Shown here piece by piece: positions 25,428 to 39,100 of a stretch of 64,000 nt of DNA (positions within the stretch are counted from its first letter, which is position 1; each line of letters starts with the position of its first letter). The stretch is from assembly GCA_019055375.1 (NCBI GenBank), contig JAHQIW010002308.1, positions 372,001 through 436,000 of the forward strand, given 5' to 3'. The position numbers were made by a program, and so were the translations under genes. Under the pieces are notes generated by a model that worked only from the letters and a program-made list of their open reading frames with translations, was not told where the DNA came from and did not search any database. The stretch comes from Parelaphostrongylus tenuis. Lineage: Eukaryota; Nematoda; Chromadorea; Rhabditida; Metastrongylidae.

Positions 25428-27133
25428 TTGTTCTAACGTGATATAACTAACACAGTTGAGGTGTTGAGGAACTTAGTATTTTTCCGTTATCTGTGCGCCT
25501 TTCCAAATTTTGACTATCAATGCTGTACTATACTTCAGAAAAAGGTTTTTCAGTGCGCTGTAGCAGTAAAAATAAAATCATGTTACACAATCTCTGCGTT
25601 TTCGTACATTTTTCTGTAATTTATCTGGCGATTTTCTCTCCGTTTTTTAGGACTATGTTTTAAGTATAGAAGAAGCTTTGTTTCATCGTTTTGTAAACTG
25701 AGGTTTTTTATTTTCATTTTATATTGTCGAGCAAATCCTCCATTGAACCTAAACCTAAGACGCAACAGCCTGAGCTTATGTGCGAGAAGTAATGTGAACG
25801 TGTATAGGAGATTTTGGAGTATCAAAGTGAAATGTTTTATGCAGAGTTTTTGAGAGTGAGGACAAATTCCTTAATTCAATAACAAAAGTTGTGCCATATG
25901 CGAATCGTGCTGAGCGATGAATTAGTTGTACGAACATAAACAGCCACTCACTCACCCTAATCGGCAAAAAATGCAAACTCAACCTTCTTTTGGCAGCCAT
26001 CACGTATTAAGAAGTTTTTTTTATGAACCAAGTGCACAGTTGAAGTCGTTGAGATTTGAGCTATCGAACGATTACTCAAAGTTCGAGGAAAAAACTCTGT
26101 TTAGTGGAAACGCATGCAGTGTCAAGCATGGTTTCTACTTTTGCTACTAAAGTGCACTTGAATGACCTTTTAAAAAGTAAAATTAAGCATCAGATTTATC
26201 AAAATTCACACCATCGAAAGACTATCAAACTTTTAATTTTTAGGAGAAAACGTGTGGTTTCTAAAAAATTGAAAAGCCCAGAGGGACCGGAAAGTGCCTA
26301 AACTCTGTAATGCATTGCAATCACGAAACAAACAATAGAGATGTATCACTGAATATAATTGCAAATTCTTTGTAGAGCAGTGGTTAGAGATGGAACAAAC
26401 CCTAATACTACCTCTTTCCCGGTCCACTTCATTTTATTACTCTCACCAAACATCAGTATAGTTTTATATTTCTTTTACAACTTTCCTCCACCCTAATTTA
26501 GCTACTGCTCAAGCAGTGGTGTAATTGTGTTGATTTCTTCTTCGATTTCATGGATATTTATCGCTTATCACTTATGGCAAGATACGGTATGAGATAGGAT
26601 CTTAAAAGTACTGGGCTACGAGAGAACTGGAAATCTCGGAGAAGCTTCAAATCCGCTATTGCCTTTTCCGGAGCTCAACTGTACCTACTACACCATCGAA
26701 GCCCTTACTCTGCCATCTCCTCAGCCATTTTTAGCACGGTAAATTTGAAGACACGGCTATTTTTGAAGCATACGCAAAGCAACGAACTCGACTGGTGTAG
26801 TAGGGTAATACGTGAACCATGGAAGGAATAAGCACGGATGCAAAGCTACCTCGACTTCGAGTTTTGCTCGTATTCCATCATTTTCAGGGTTGTATTCCTC
26901 TCCAGTCTCACATTCTGTCATTCCAATTGAAAAAAATCTAGAAATCGATAATGAGCAAACGTTCTGATCATGTCTACTATATTTTACAAGCTATAATCAA
27001 TCGAGAAGTTCCTCATTTCGAATTAATTGTGGTTTCTATTCCTAACTTGCATTCTTCGCTTTTTTTAGAGTCTTCTGATTTTTATGCTGCTTTTCAGTCC
27101 AGTCCATTTTAATACACGAATGACAACACATAC

Positions 27134-27142
27134 GATTTTTAG
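27134..27142 (+). promoter_or_regulatory. Probable spliced-leader trans-splice acceptor
   Basis: A pyrimidine run ending in TTTTTAG lies one base before the ATG at 27144. Nematode mRNAs are often trans-spliced at such sites within a few bases of the start codon. This is why I prefer 27144 over the in-frame upstream ATGs at 27084 and 27120, which would put a hydrophilic stretch before the signal peptide. Confidence 0.55.
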
Positions 27143-27143
27143 G

Positions 27144-30100
27144 ATGTTGATTCAGACGGGTACTCTCTTCCTGGTGCTCGTCTTCGTGCGAGCAGATCTT
27201 TTCACTTCGGTTGCAGACATGCAAAGTTTACTCGATTCAGAAAAGAACGTCCCTTATATGCTCTATAAATATATCGAAAGCGAGCACAAGCGCCTCGAGC
27301 AGCTTAGGGAGTTGGTTTTTCTTTCTTTGACTTTCTATAAATGTCAGTAGTCGTAAGGTACCTGTTAAACTAATAAGATTAAAGGCAATTGTTCTTCGAC
27401 ATTTCTTTGAAATTAAGTCACCTTTTCAACAAGTTCCCTCCCTTTTACGTGCCTAAAATGTCTCTTTTTATCACCCAGAATCACCTCATCAAAGAATCGT
27501 TTTGGATTTCCATGTGCGAAGATGTTCAATTGAAGCTTCAGTCCTACTACAAAGGTTGAACTCGGCACGGCACCAATCTTGCGAGGGTGTGATGGATTGA
27601 TGTGGCAGTTGCTGTTGAGAGCCACAGTGCTTCATTTACACTTGTTTTATACTTTTTGCAGATTTTGTCCTCAAGTTGGCACTTTTCTGTCATTCTGTAT
27701 TGAACATCATCCATTAGTCTTATTTCTGCTGTAAAGTGGGCTCGTAGTATGCGGATATTCAAGTTTAGCTGCTCAATGCGTCAAACACGTCATCTGTTAT
27801 GTTAATCATCGAGTAAATTTGAAAAGTATCAGTGAACGTCTTTCCCACCTAGGGCTCGGCTGAGCTGATCTGCAGATTTCATCCGCTCAGCTTAACAAAA
27901 AAAAAAGTCGCATGTTCTATTTTGACTTTTTTCAACTGATTTTAGCGACAATCGCACGTGGCTCACAAATCCTTGCCTCTATGTAAGTCCACTCCTGGTT
28001 GTACTCATGGATGTGAAGTTATAGCTTTATTTCATCTTGGAAAATCTTCTAATGAGAATATCTGCGCTGTAGAGTATGAATATAAACGGCTCTGCAGAAG
28101 GCAAAACTCGTCGAAAAGTCAAACATACTGTTTAAATTGTATTGTGCTACTACTGTATTCGTTAAATACTATTATTAACAATCTTGGATCTGCTTAACAA
28201 GGAAAACAATAAATTATTCTATCAATGCCGAGGTCAGTCTATAGTCGGTTCTCGGAATCACCCAAGAACCCTTCAACAGCGATGACTCCGTAAAATAGCT
28301 GGTGTGTTCGCCCCACAAAATGCACAAAATCGCAGGATCAAGTTTTATAAAAACTGTCAGATATATGATTTGCCTAGTTAGCAAATAATATCTGTCATGT
28401 TGGCAAGCAACCATTATACGTTTCAAAGGATTTTTCTTTTTCATCTTTTGCATTTTGGAGATTTTCATCTTTAATTAATTAGTGGAAGATCACGTTAGAC
28501 CGAGGAATAATTCAGTTTGGCGCAGGAGTATCAGATGCGAAACGAAGACTCGCTCGTGACCGGCATCAAGGACATTTCTAATCCCATCAATGCCTTTCTG
28601 CTCATCAAGAGAAAGGTACAGTTTGTTTGCGTATGAAATTTCTTAAGACATAAAGTGTTCAAATAGCAAAACTCACCTGACCGTAGTAGTGCTTGCTGGC
28701 TGACCAGCGGCAATGAATCTGACTTTCTTGCTTGTCAACAGTACTTATAAAAACGTTATTTTTTCTTGATAAGGAGTAATGCTATACAGACGCCTGTTTC
28801 GTCCTGTTGGAACTCATCAGTAGCACCCTCCCTCAGTTCAGCAAGTTTCTCCGACCAAATAATTCTCTATAAAGAAATCGACGCCGAGTAGAGAAAATTA
28901 CCGCAAGTCAGATGATGGAATTACCTGATCAAGTCCTTATCAGATTATATCATTTTGACGGGTCTTAAAAAAGCGGTTGAAAGAAAAGTTACTTTTTTCC
29001 TTGGTCGATATAGACTGTCTTTCGAAGTCCCCAGTTTCTTCAGTTATAATTTATTATCACGAAAAAAAAAATCAATAAACCGAATAGTTGTTCTTCATAA
29101 GTCTTATATCTTGGCTGATTACTTTCAGATTTTTGATTGGAAGCGTATCGAGCAGAAGATGATGTTGAATAACGCTGAGTCGTTCATTGAACGTATGTCA
29201 AATGTGAACTACGGAATTCGTTACCCTACTGAGGTAAACATTTCATTCTACATCTGAGAAGCAGCTTCACAAGAAGAGGCACGTAGCTCCGAATTCGAGC
29301 CATTCAATCTTTCACTGGGTTTTCCTCGTTCTGATAAAGTAGAGCGGATTGTGAAGGCAACTTTCATGCTTTATTGATACCCACCCGTTATTTTCCATAA
29401 GTAAGGTTTTTCAGGAGGACTTAACAGGAGCGGCGATTGGTCTCTTACGACTGCAAGATACCTATCGTTTGGACACCGGAGACCTCGCCAATGGGCGGAT
29501 TTATTCGGATCAAGGCAACTACACATTCGATGGTGAGTAGACAGGCCTCAATGAGAAATTAGCGTATGAAACCGTTGGCACTTTCACCTAGCGGAAGGAA
29601 TTCTAGGTAGAAAAAAGTCTCAGTTCATTTCATATCAACGGTTCTCTAGAACAAGCAATGAGGAGTTGCATTCACAAGGACGTCCATTTTTCGGGAAACT
29701 GTATTTTGTAAACTATAAGCACTACTGGCAGTAGTTTTTGGGCAACATGAGATTGGGAGAGTTTCGCCTTTGTGCTGAAAGCATTAATAAAACGGCAGTA
29801 TGGAAGCTTAACGCCTTTATCTTCAAATCAAAGTAAAAAGAATTTAACCTTTCTTGTCCCCACGCACATTCTCTATCTCCTAATCTGATTTTATTATTTT
29901 TGCACAGCAACTGATGGAATTTATAGCTGGAGACTGCTTCGAAATTGCCAGAGCGGCCTATAACGAGGGCGACTACTACCATACGATTTTATGGATGGAA
30001 GAGGCGAAAAAGCGTCTTGAAGAGGAGTCCGAACCCACTGCCGACATGCGTCAGGTACTGTTGAAATCGGCAGTGGTTTTAGCTTAACAGGTATTTTTAG

Positions 30101-33100
30101 GTGTTGGAATATCTTTCATATTCGATGTACAAGCAAGGTAATCTGAAACATGCACTGAAGCTTATTGAACAGCTGTATGAGCTCGGTAAGCCAATTTTTA
30201 TGAGACGTGCTTGACAAGTCATCGTAAACGTCAAAAATGAGAATTAGAGCCCCCCGGATAATTTGAATTGTGGATACGCGTTCAGCCCGACGCAAAAGTT
30301 CTGCACATCACTCTACATCATTGAGCATAAAAATGAGAATTGGCGGTACTCTTATGAGGAGTAATCGCATTGACGTTGAGTGCGTCATCCATTATATACC
30401 AGATTGAGGAAAAAAAACATCACAAAAGATTATTGTTGATATGTCCACTTTCTGAATTTGTTACGTCGTTTTAGCGAAATATATCTTACTTATCACAAAT
30501 AGCGTGCGCCATGGCCGAGCGGTTGTGATGTTGGTTACGGCGCGCGTGAGCCGAGCTCCACCCCTTCTTTTCCCCCCTCCTTTTTTTTCTCTCCGGCAGT
30601 CAACAACAAAGTCCTATGGAACGCTACAGCAAGACTATCCTCGAGATTATAAGGAGACTTGCTCAACAAGTATTCTACACCGTTCAAGAAGACGAAAACG
30701 AATGGATGCTGAAGTACTGGGATCCACATAGTGAAAAAACACTATCAAAAGTGCAAGTGTTATCACAAAATTCTGTGCCTTAAACGTACTGGAAAGAGGT
30801 GCCATGCTACACAAACAATCGTTACTGTTTCAACCCGCTCTTCGCGCTCACCGAACGTTCTACCACCCATATTGGTAATACTTCTGTGGTAAGGTAGTAC
30901 AAGCATTGATTTGATACATGTGTAGGCCCGTATGAAGCACTGTAGGTCAAATGTGCATTCATCCAAATCTAGTCAAGTCGAATGCATAGTGCGTTCGTCA
31001 GGGACTTATCGACGCTGAGCACTTCATTCTTCATAGATTTTCTCACACAATGTCAGAATTGAGGTTAAGTTATGGAATCATGACGTGCTCCTCGTTTGAT
31101 TTGCGGAGGAGGTCTAAGCGAAATGAAATCTTACAAAAGTTCTCAGAACAACTGATATTGCTGTTGTGTTGACATGCTGTTTTCTTATGCGGTATAGTCA
31201 GGATTTTTAGACAGGAAAATCCTAATGGGAGATTTTCTTTCATTTTTCCACCACAGAAATACACCACATAATCTGTATTGCTTGGCAACTGTTGAACAGC
31301 ATATTCCATCGCCATCATTCCCTCAGATTGAAAATGTTGAAAATTTTTTTGAAGTAATAGAAACGTTTTGACTGAGTTTCACCTTCGAAAGTCTTTTTTG
31401 ATAAAGAAATTTAAAGAGTTTTGATCTATTATGACTTCAGGCTAACTCAATTGGGGATTAAATTTTGAAAAGTGAGAAATTCTTTCCAAGAGCATGCTGT
31501 CAATATCTTTTACTTTGCTTTGAACGATCTGGGTCCCTAGCATTTGTCAAATTTGCTAAGGTAGTCGATGAAGGTCTGCTGAAATTGATTATCGTATTAT
31601 AGATCCAAACCATCCTCGTGCCAAAGGTAACATAAAGTGGTACGAGGACTTGTTGGCTCAAGAAGGAGTGAAAAAGTCGGATATGAGGAGGTAACATTTC
31701 CATTCCGTTTCCCTATTTCAACTTGAACTCTAAGAAATTGCGGTGCTGGGGTGCAGAAATGTGCTGTAGATCGTTTTTACTAAAGCTCAAACGTCATCTT
31801 CTTGAAATTGTTTGATTGATGTCACCTATGAATCTCGTGCTTCATATCACTTACGGCAGAGCTTTATCCTTCATAGAGGGTCACTCAAGTTCCCCCATAA
31901 GCAGTTCAGTCGTTAACATAGCTTAAAGGAAACCTTTAGGACTGTCTGGTAGATGATGATTGACTGATTTCGTTTGAGAACGCTATTATCATCGCTACAT
32001 TATCCTGATCACAACTTACCATTACTCACTAATTCAATAATATTAGTTCTAATATGATGCACATAGCGCAATGGTTGAACGTGCCATGCGGTACACGAGA
32101 TAGGCCGCTAATACTATTCTGGATCCCAAATCATTATTGCCTCGCATACATCAGAGGTTGGACATTATGTACTAAATATGTTCAAAAAGGCCTCTTTCGT
32201 TCTACATCATTTCGCGACATGTTTAGATTGAAGGCCAGTCATATCTGCTATAGATCTTTCTAAAGGTTTCCAAGAAGAATCGGTTGCGTCAACATTCAAC
32301 GACATTCATGAAGAGAAGTTTCTAAGTGGTAGTTGGACTCGTATAAAGATTCAAAAGCGTTCGCTGACAGCGTGGATCACCTGTATCACCTGTCGTTCCG
32401 TTGATCGTCGAGTGACTCGAGCGGGTACCAGCAACTCTTCCATTTTTCCCTATCGCGTGCAAGAGTAACCCAGTGAGTCCACCTCGCTCTAAGGATTCGC
32501 TGAGCATCATATCTTTCTTCTATCGCTTTCGTGAACAAATCGGACCAACGAGTCAGTGGTCTTCCTTTAGAGCGCTTGACGTCCCGAGGAATCCACTCGG
32601 TAACGGCTCTCGTCCATCGGTTGTCGTTGAAGCGCATCACGTGTCCGGCCCACCTTATCTTCGATATCCTGGCATGTAGAACGGCGTCTCTGATTTTCGA
32701 TCGTTGACGTAGGTCGGAACTTCGGATCCTTTCTCTTATTTGCGAGATACGGGATACTCCTAGCATCGACCTTTCTACTGCGCGTTCGATAACTCCAAGT
32801 GCTCTTTCATCCTGCTTACGTAGCGACCAGGTTTCTGCTGCATACGTTAGGGCAGGGATAATTGTCGAGTCGAAAAGGTGGGCACGGAGTCGGATGTTCT
32901 TTGTCCTCTTCACTACATCTTCGATGCTCTTAAACGTTCCCCAAGCCGCTCGTTTCCTCCTGCTTAACTCTGGAGCTAGGTCGTTCATCATGTTGATTTC
33001 ACGACCAATATAGACGTAACTGGAGCATTCGAAGATTGTCGTTCCGGAGCGTGAATGGGGCATTCGAAACCTATCCGTTCCTCATGAACATCGTTTTTGT

Positions 33101-36100
33101 TAGATTCAGTTGAAGATCAATCTTTCCACAAGCTTTATCGAAATCGATCAGCGTTCGTTCCGCTTGACTGATGTTTGGTGTTATGAGAACGATATCGTCA
33201 GCAAAGCGAAGATGGTTTAATTGTCGACCGTCAATTTTCACTCCCATATCGTCCCATTCTAATGTTCGCATGACGTTTTGTATGGTGGCAGTGAATAGTT
33301 TTGGCGAAATTGTATCGCCTTGTCGAACCCCTCTTCTTACGTCAATGGTGATATTGTTGTAGAATGGAGATATTTTGGTCGTGCAATCTTTAAAAAGCTC
33401 ACGAAAGATCATTATATACCGAGTAGGGACGCCCTGGCTATCCAGAGCCTCTATAACCGCTTCTGTTTCCACTGAATCGAAGGCTTTCTTCAGATCGATG
33501 AAAGTGAGACAGAGTGGTTGCTTGTACTCTCGTGAAACTTCAATGAGTCTTGTAATCGTGTGGATGTGGTCTATGGTGCTAAATCCTTTTCGGAACCTTG
33601 CTTTTTCGCATGGCTTTCCTTCGTCCACTGTTCTGTCAATCCTGTTTAGGATAACTCGAGTAAAGAGTTTATAGACAACGGACAGCAAGCAGATTGGGCG
33701 ATAAGTGCCTATGTCGTGAAGGTCTCCCTTTTTGAACAACAATACGGTCTTGCTGTTTTTCCATTGAATAGAGACCTTGCATTCTGACAGGTAGCGAGTG
33801 AAGAGCCGAGCCAGGGTTTTGATGAGATGCGGCAGGTTCTTCAGGTATAGCGAGATTGCTGATGTAAAATGGCGAATTGATTGGAGGAGCCACTAGGATC
33901 CGTAGGATATGTGAAAAAGATTCATGAAAATCATACAAAAATTTGAATAAACGAGTAAATAAGGCGTGGTTAGGGTTATTGCCACTCAGTTCTCTTTACT
34001 TTTTATTGATCATTTGAGAACCAGCGTGGATAGACAGGCGGAGTTGCGCCGTCGTCTTTCACTATTTGTCCAAGCATGTCTGGCTCTCTGCAGGCCTTCC
34101 CCTTACAGTACCTATGAGATTTAACGTCGCGCGGTGAGAAGCAAATTGACCCTTATGATTCTAAGAGGGTCAATATTCTGCCTATATGCTGTAACTCTTG
34201 TTGTTGATGAGATCGATTGGAGCAGACGTTTTTATGAGCAAATGTTTTTCCAGAGCTATTGGACGTCCAACGAACCTGCGACCTGCTAGTGTTCTGGGAA
34301 ATAAAGAGCGAACCATCTACGAAGCGTTATGCAGGAATGAAGTGCCAGTAGTGAGTGGTATTTCTTCTTTACATTTTTTAACCGTAAAACTTTCTCCACC
34401 AATACTGTCAAGATTATATTCGAGAATATTGCATTGTTTTGCGAATAACATTCGAATTTGAATCGAATTTGAACTTTTCCTTCAAGAGCGAGAAGGACAT
34501 CTCTAAATTGTACTGCTACTACAAACGAGACCGGCCGTACCTCGTCTACGCTCCCATAAAGGCAAGTCCACCACTATTCATAACTCTTTCAGGACTAGAA
34601 ACACTTCAAGTCCGACTTTCACTAGACCTGGTCATGATTAATGAAATTTATCTCACTAAGTGTCCTTTTTCGAAAAAAAAACTGACGCAAAGTTGGTATT
34701 ACTCCTTCGGAAATGCCGCAATAGATACCGCCGAGTTTTGAAAGTAAGTTACCAACCTCGTGCAGTTTCGTTTTGGAACAAAAGTCACTGGAGACATTAG
34801 TTTACAATTCGATTGATAATAAGCAGCTTAGGTCGATAGAAGTCTTCTTAGGAAATTCATAAGTGAAAACGTCGGCTTATTTATAATGGTCTCCGATTTT
34901 GTGAAATCTTAGCATTCATGGTAACGCATAGTAGAGCTGAATGTTTGACTTGATTTTATAACGGTTGGATGGACCGTCTGGTATTCTGTTGACAGATCGA
35001 AACAGTAAAAGCATAGAAATGACAAGTAAAACGAAGCCGTGGGGCAGTTCTCTATTACAACAGCTAACGTCGAAAATTATTCTGATACACACTCTACTGA
35101 GCAAACCACTCATCTTGTGACCAACTCTGTAGCTCTTGTAAAGCAACTAGTAAGGCTCATATACTTAGCAAGTAGGTAATTGGGTCACTATAAAGTAAAA
35201 AGGTCAATCACGACCTAATTTCTTACTCTTTGAAGCTTATAAACAATTTATAATTATCATCTCCAGTCTTTTTATCTATGAAAAAAAAATGAAGAATGGA
35301 CAAGTTGGTTGAAAAATGTGTTGATCTGGTTGAAAAATGTGTTGATATTTGAATGTAGAAAAATGATGAGACAAAACCAACAAAATTTTTTACAGATAGT
35401 TAATTCTATTGTTGATCGATATTTCGCTAAAGTCATTCGCTACGAAAGTCAATTTGCCTTTACTTAACGCCACAGCTAGAGATCGACATGTTGAGTCGTT
35501 AAATAAATTGCTGTCCTACTAATTCTTAATTCCTAATTTTTAATTTAAATCCATTAATACAAAGTTTTGTACCTTATTATCTGCGATGTTTATGAACTGA
35601 AAAACGAAGCGAAAACTGAAATGTGTCTTGGAGTCGAAAATCGCCGCCAAACTTACAAGGTGAACGCGTTTTACGGATTAAGGTCGAAATCAAACGGTTT
35701 AAACCACTTGCTCTCCTTTTCAAGAATGTGATCAGCGACGAAGAGATTGAAATGATTCAAGAACTGGCCAAACCAAGGGTGAGTGCTATCTGTGTTGAGG
35801 GGTTTATGGCTTTAGTATTCACAACGCTGTAATGTATTTAAACAAGTCAGATAGACAATTTGTCTGAATATCTCATGACGCATGAGCCCCATGTAGAGGG
35901 ATTATGTTGTGTTCTAGCTGGCCCGTGCTACCGTTCACGACGCTGCTTCAGGTAAACTGGTTACTGCCACTTACAGAATCAGCAAAAGGTATGTTGCTTT
36001 TCTGTCTAGGTATTATCTACTTCAAAGAGTTTACCTTATAACCCTCGATCAAATTTTACATATATTTAAACATATATATATATACTATATACATATATAT

Positions 36101-39100
36101 ACATATATGTATATATATATATATATATATATTGTATATGCGAGTAGATTTGGCCACATTTTTGAAGCTTTGTTGCTATAAATAAAATGATCTTCCTTGA
36201 TTACTATTTCGAAAGTTACGGATAAATGCAGTCAATACTCGCCTTTCGAGAGACAATCTTGACCAATCGTGTTCTCTAGCTCTGTTTCTATTCATTTTTA
36301 TTTCCGTGGCATCGTGTCTATGAGTTCGTTTACCATACTGAAGTGATATGTGGGTATAGGATATCGGGTAGTGTTATGTGTGCTCTATTTCTTTTCAAAA
36401 CGACCCCATTGTTGAGGAGTGAGAGAGGGACCGTGAGACGGAAATTTTTTATCAAAATGTCTTCTACAAGTGGAAAATAACCACAAGGGCAGTGAGATGC
36501 GAGCGAAACTTGAAATCTCAAGTAGATTGATACCTGCTATTATCCCTTCAGGAAGCGTAATTGTTATTCACTTCATCGAACAAGATCCTTGACTTGTCTT
36601 CTACACACCCATTTTTAGCCCTATCTGTGCGACAAAAAATCATTCGTCAGCGGAATCGATCTGGGGTGTAAATCAACTTTTGATCTCAGCTATGCTGAAG
36701 CTATTGTTGAAATTACAGTGTTTCAACCTTTGTGTACATCCTATTCTTTTTCATAGCACCGCGCGGTGTGAAGTAAAACCACAAGATTACTGAGATTTGA
36801 GAAAAACTTGGTTTCTCAGAGTTGGCTTTGAACTTGTGACAACTTTACAGGATATCACATGTAATCCATGAACTTCCGAAGCCTTTGCTCAAGTTTCTCT
36901 CAACCTGGGTTCAATGCCAATCCGTGCTCCTCAGATCGTTATCGTTTACAGGTAGTGATAGCACCGATAGGGTTAAGTAACGAGGGGAAGGCAAAACAAG
37001 GGCTCAAGTGGGTGTGGTGAATACCACGTGATTACTCGGGAAAGGTAATTATGGGTTTGAAGTTCACGAAGGTAGCCTCTACATCCTTGTAGATGAATTC
37101 TGCACAGTATTTTCCATAAAAGAAGAATAGAGAGTAAATAAAAGTCCAGACAATATTTCTACAAATAATTCTATCGCATGACGATAAGACATATATATTT
37201 TATGTCTGTTTCGTACTGCACTTTTGTCGTCAACGTCTTCTTCTTGATTTAGCACGAATTCGTCAAAGACTACGGACTGTGCCTAACACAACTATATCTG
37301 TTCTTTCTTGAATAAGTGTTACCATACTTTGTTGTAGCCATAAGCTCATGCGATGTTGCTACTGTGAACTCTCAATCATGACTAATATCTCGGCGCATTT
37401 GTCTTCTCCAGCGCTGTTGTGATTCGGAGTGTCTTGATAGCTTCATGGAATCATTCCAGTGGACTGCACAAAATGGGAACACTGCACAAATGAAATACCC
37501 TCACTCCAAAGTGTTCATTTATATAGTGCGGTTCATCACTTTATCAATTAACAATGACTAACCATCTGTTCGTGGTATTTTGATCATGAAAAATTTTATT
37601 CTTTGTTAATTGGTACCAGCTTGTTATGACTTTGTGGGTAAGCGTAATACTTCAAATAGACGAACGGTGCATTTACTGAAGAATTGTGAAAAATCCACCT
37701 GTCACCTGCATCACATGTCGTCCCGTTGATCGTCGAGCGACTCGAGCGGGACCAGCAACCTTTCCATTTTTCCCTATCGCATGCAAGAGTAACCCAGTGG
37801 GTCCTCCTCGCTCTAGGGTTTCGCTGAGCATCACATCTTTCTTCTATAGCTTTCGTGAAGAAATCGGACCGATGGGTCGGTGGTCTTCCTGTGGGGCGCT
37901 TGATATCTCGAGGAATCTGGTCGGTAACGGCTCTCATCCATCGCTTGTCGTTGAAGCGCACCACGTGTCCGGCCCACCTTATTTTCGATATCCTGGCATG
38001 CAGAACGGCGTCTCTGATTTTTGATCGTTGACGTAAGTCGGGACTTTGGATCCTTTCTCTCATTTGCGAGATACGGGATACTGCTAGCATCGACCTTTCG
38101 ACGGCGCGTTCGATAACGCCAAGTGAACTTTCATCCTGCTTACGTAGTGACCAGGTATCTGGTGCAAACGTTAGGGCACGGATAATTGTAAAGTCGAAAA
38201 GGTGGGCACGGAGTCGGAAGTTCTTCGTTTTCTTCACTACGTTCTCTATAATCTTAAACGCTCCCCAAGCCGCTCATTTCCTCCTGCTCAACTCTAGAGT
38301 CAATCGTGTACCCTTTTTTGCGAGAGTACCGTGTGTTATCCAATTATTCAGCTCTTAGGATTTCCCATCCCCGCGAGCACTATCCATGGCATGCCCTTGC
38401 TATATATTAGGTTGTGTTAAAAGTTTAGGCCGTTTTGGTTTTTTAATAGAAATTTTTGCAATAAAATTGCATAAATTCAATATTGTTCAACTGCGCATTT
38501 TCTTGCCAACATTTTGATAACAACTTGCCTATACTCGCTCTAATATGGAGGTGTCTGGGAAACAAATTCGCCTACTATTTATGCACGAATAGAGTACAGG
38601 AAAAAATGCGAGTGAAGCAGCGAGCAAAATTAACTGAGCTTGGAGCTCCTTCTTCAAGTTTAAACCGGTCGAGTTCTACAGTGGAGGCATCGATTTCTCA
38701 TTTGAAAAGTGGCAGGAAGTAGTTATCAAGGTCGATGGAGAATACCTTGATTGTTAGTCTTGCCTTTTGTTCAGACAAAGTATCGCAAAAATCTTATCAA
38801 ATATTCAAAATTGCACGAACTTTCTACACAACCTTATTGTCAGCAGTGGTCCAAAATCATTGAAATTTACTGGGGATCGGAATTTAGGCGTCTTCCACTG
38901 CTTGTATCATTGCAATACAAGTATAACCCACTGTACGCCAAGCGCGCCGAAATGCACTTATTTAAGTGTTCCTTTTGATTCCCATGTCTTCGCCAAAAAC
39001 ATTTATCGACAATTTCAATTCGAAATGCTGGAACTCATTAATCTTTTCAATTTGGCTGACCTGTGACGATTTTGATTACTTACCGTTGCGTACTATGTTC

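Larger units (their letters stand above)
29415..31690 (+). other. dpy-18: P4H exons 4-7: peptide-substrate-binding TPR domain
   Basis: These four exons encode residues 123 to about 262. They include the conserved LLRLQDTYRLDTGDL segment, an NYT glycosylation sequon and a tetratricopeptide-like helical region (ARAAYNEGDYYHTILWMEE, then SMYKQGNLKHALKLIEQLY and PNHPRAKGNIKWYEDLL). In the enzyme family this region holds the proline-rich collagen peptide. Exon 5 is read from the TTATAG acceptor at 29921-29926, not from the stronger-looking TTTTTGCACAG at 29898-29907, because only the former keeps frame and restores the split Ala codon. Confidence 0.85.

Noticed and set aside
27563..27762. Minus-strand open frames in P4H intron 1 with a faint transposase look
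   Set aside because: Only short ambiguous similarity (FFDEVILGDKKRHF); no DDD/E motifs or terminal repeats could be found.
30505..30560. tRNA-like GGCCGAGCGGTT motif
   Set aside because: Looks like the D arm of a Leu/Ser tRNA, but no B box, T stem or acceptor pairing follows at the right distance.
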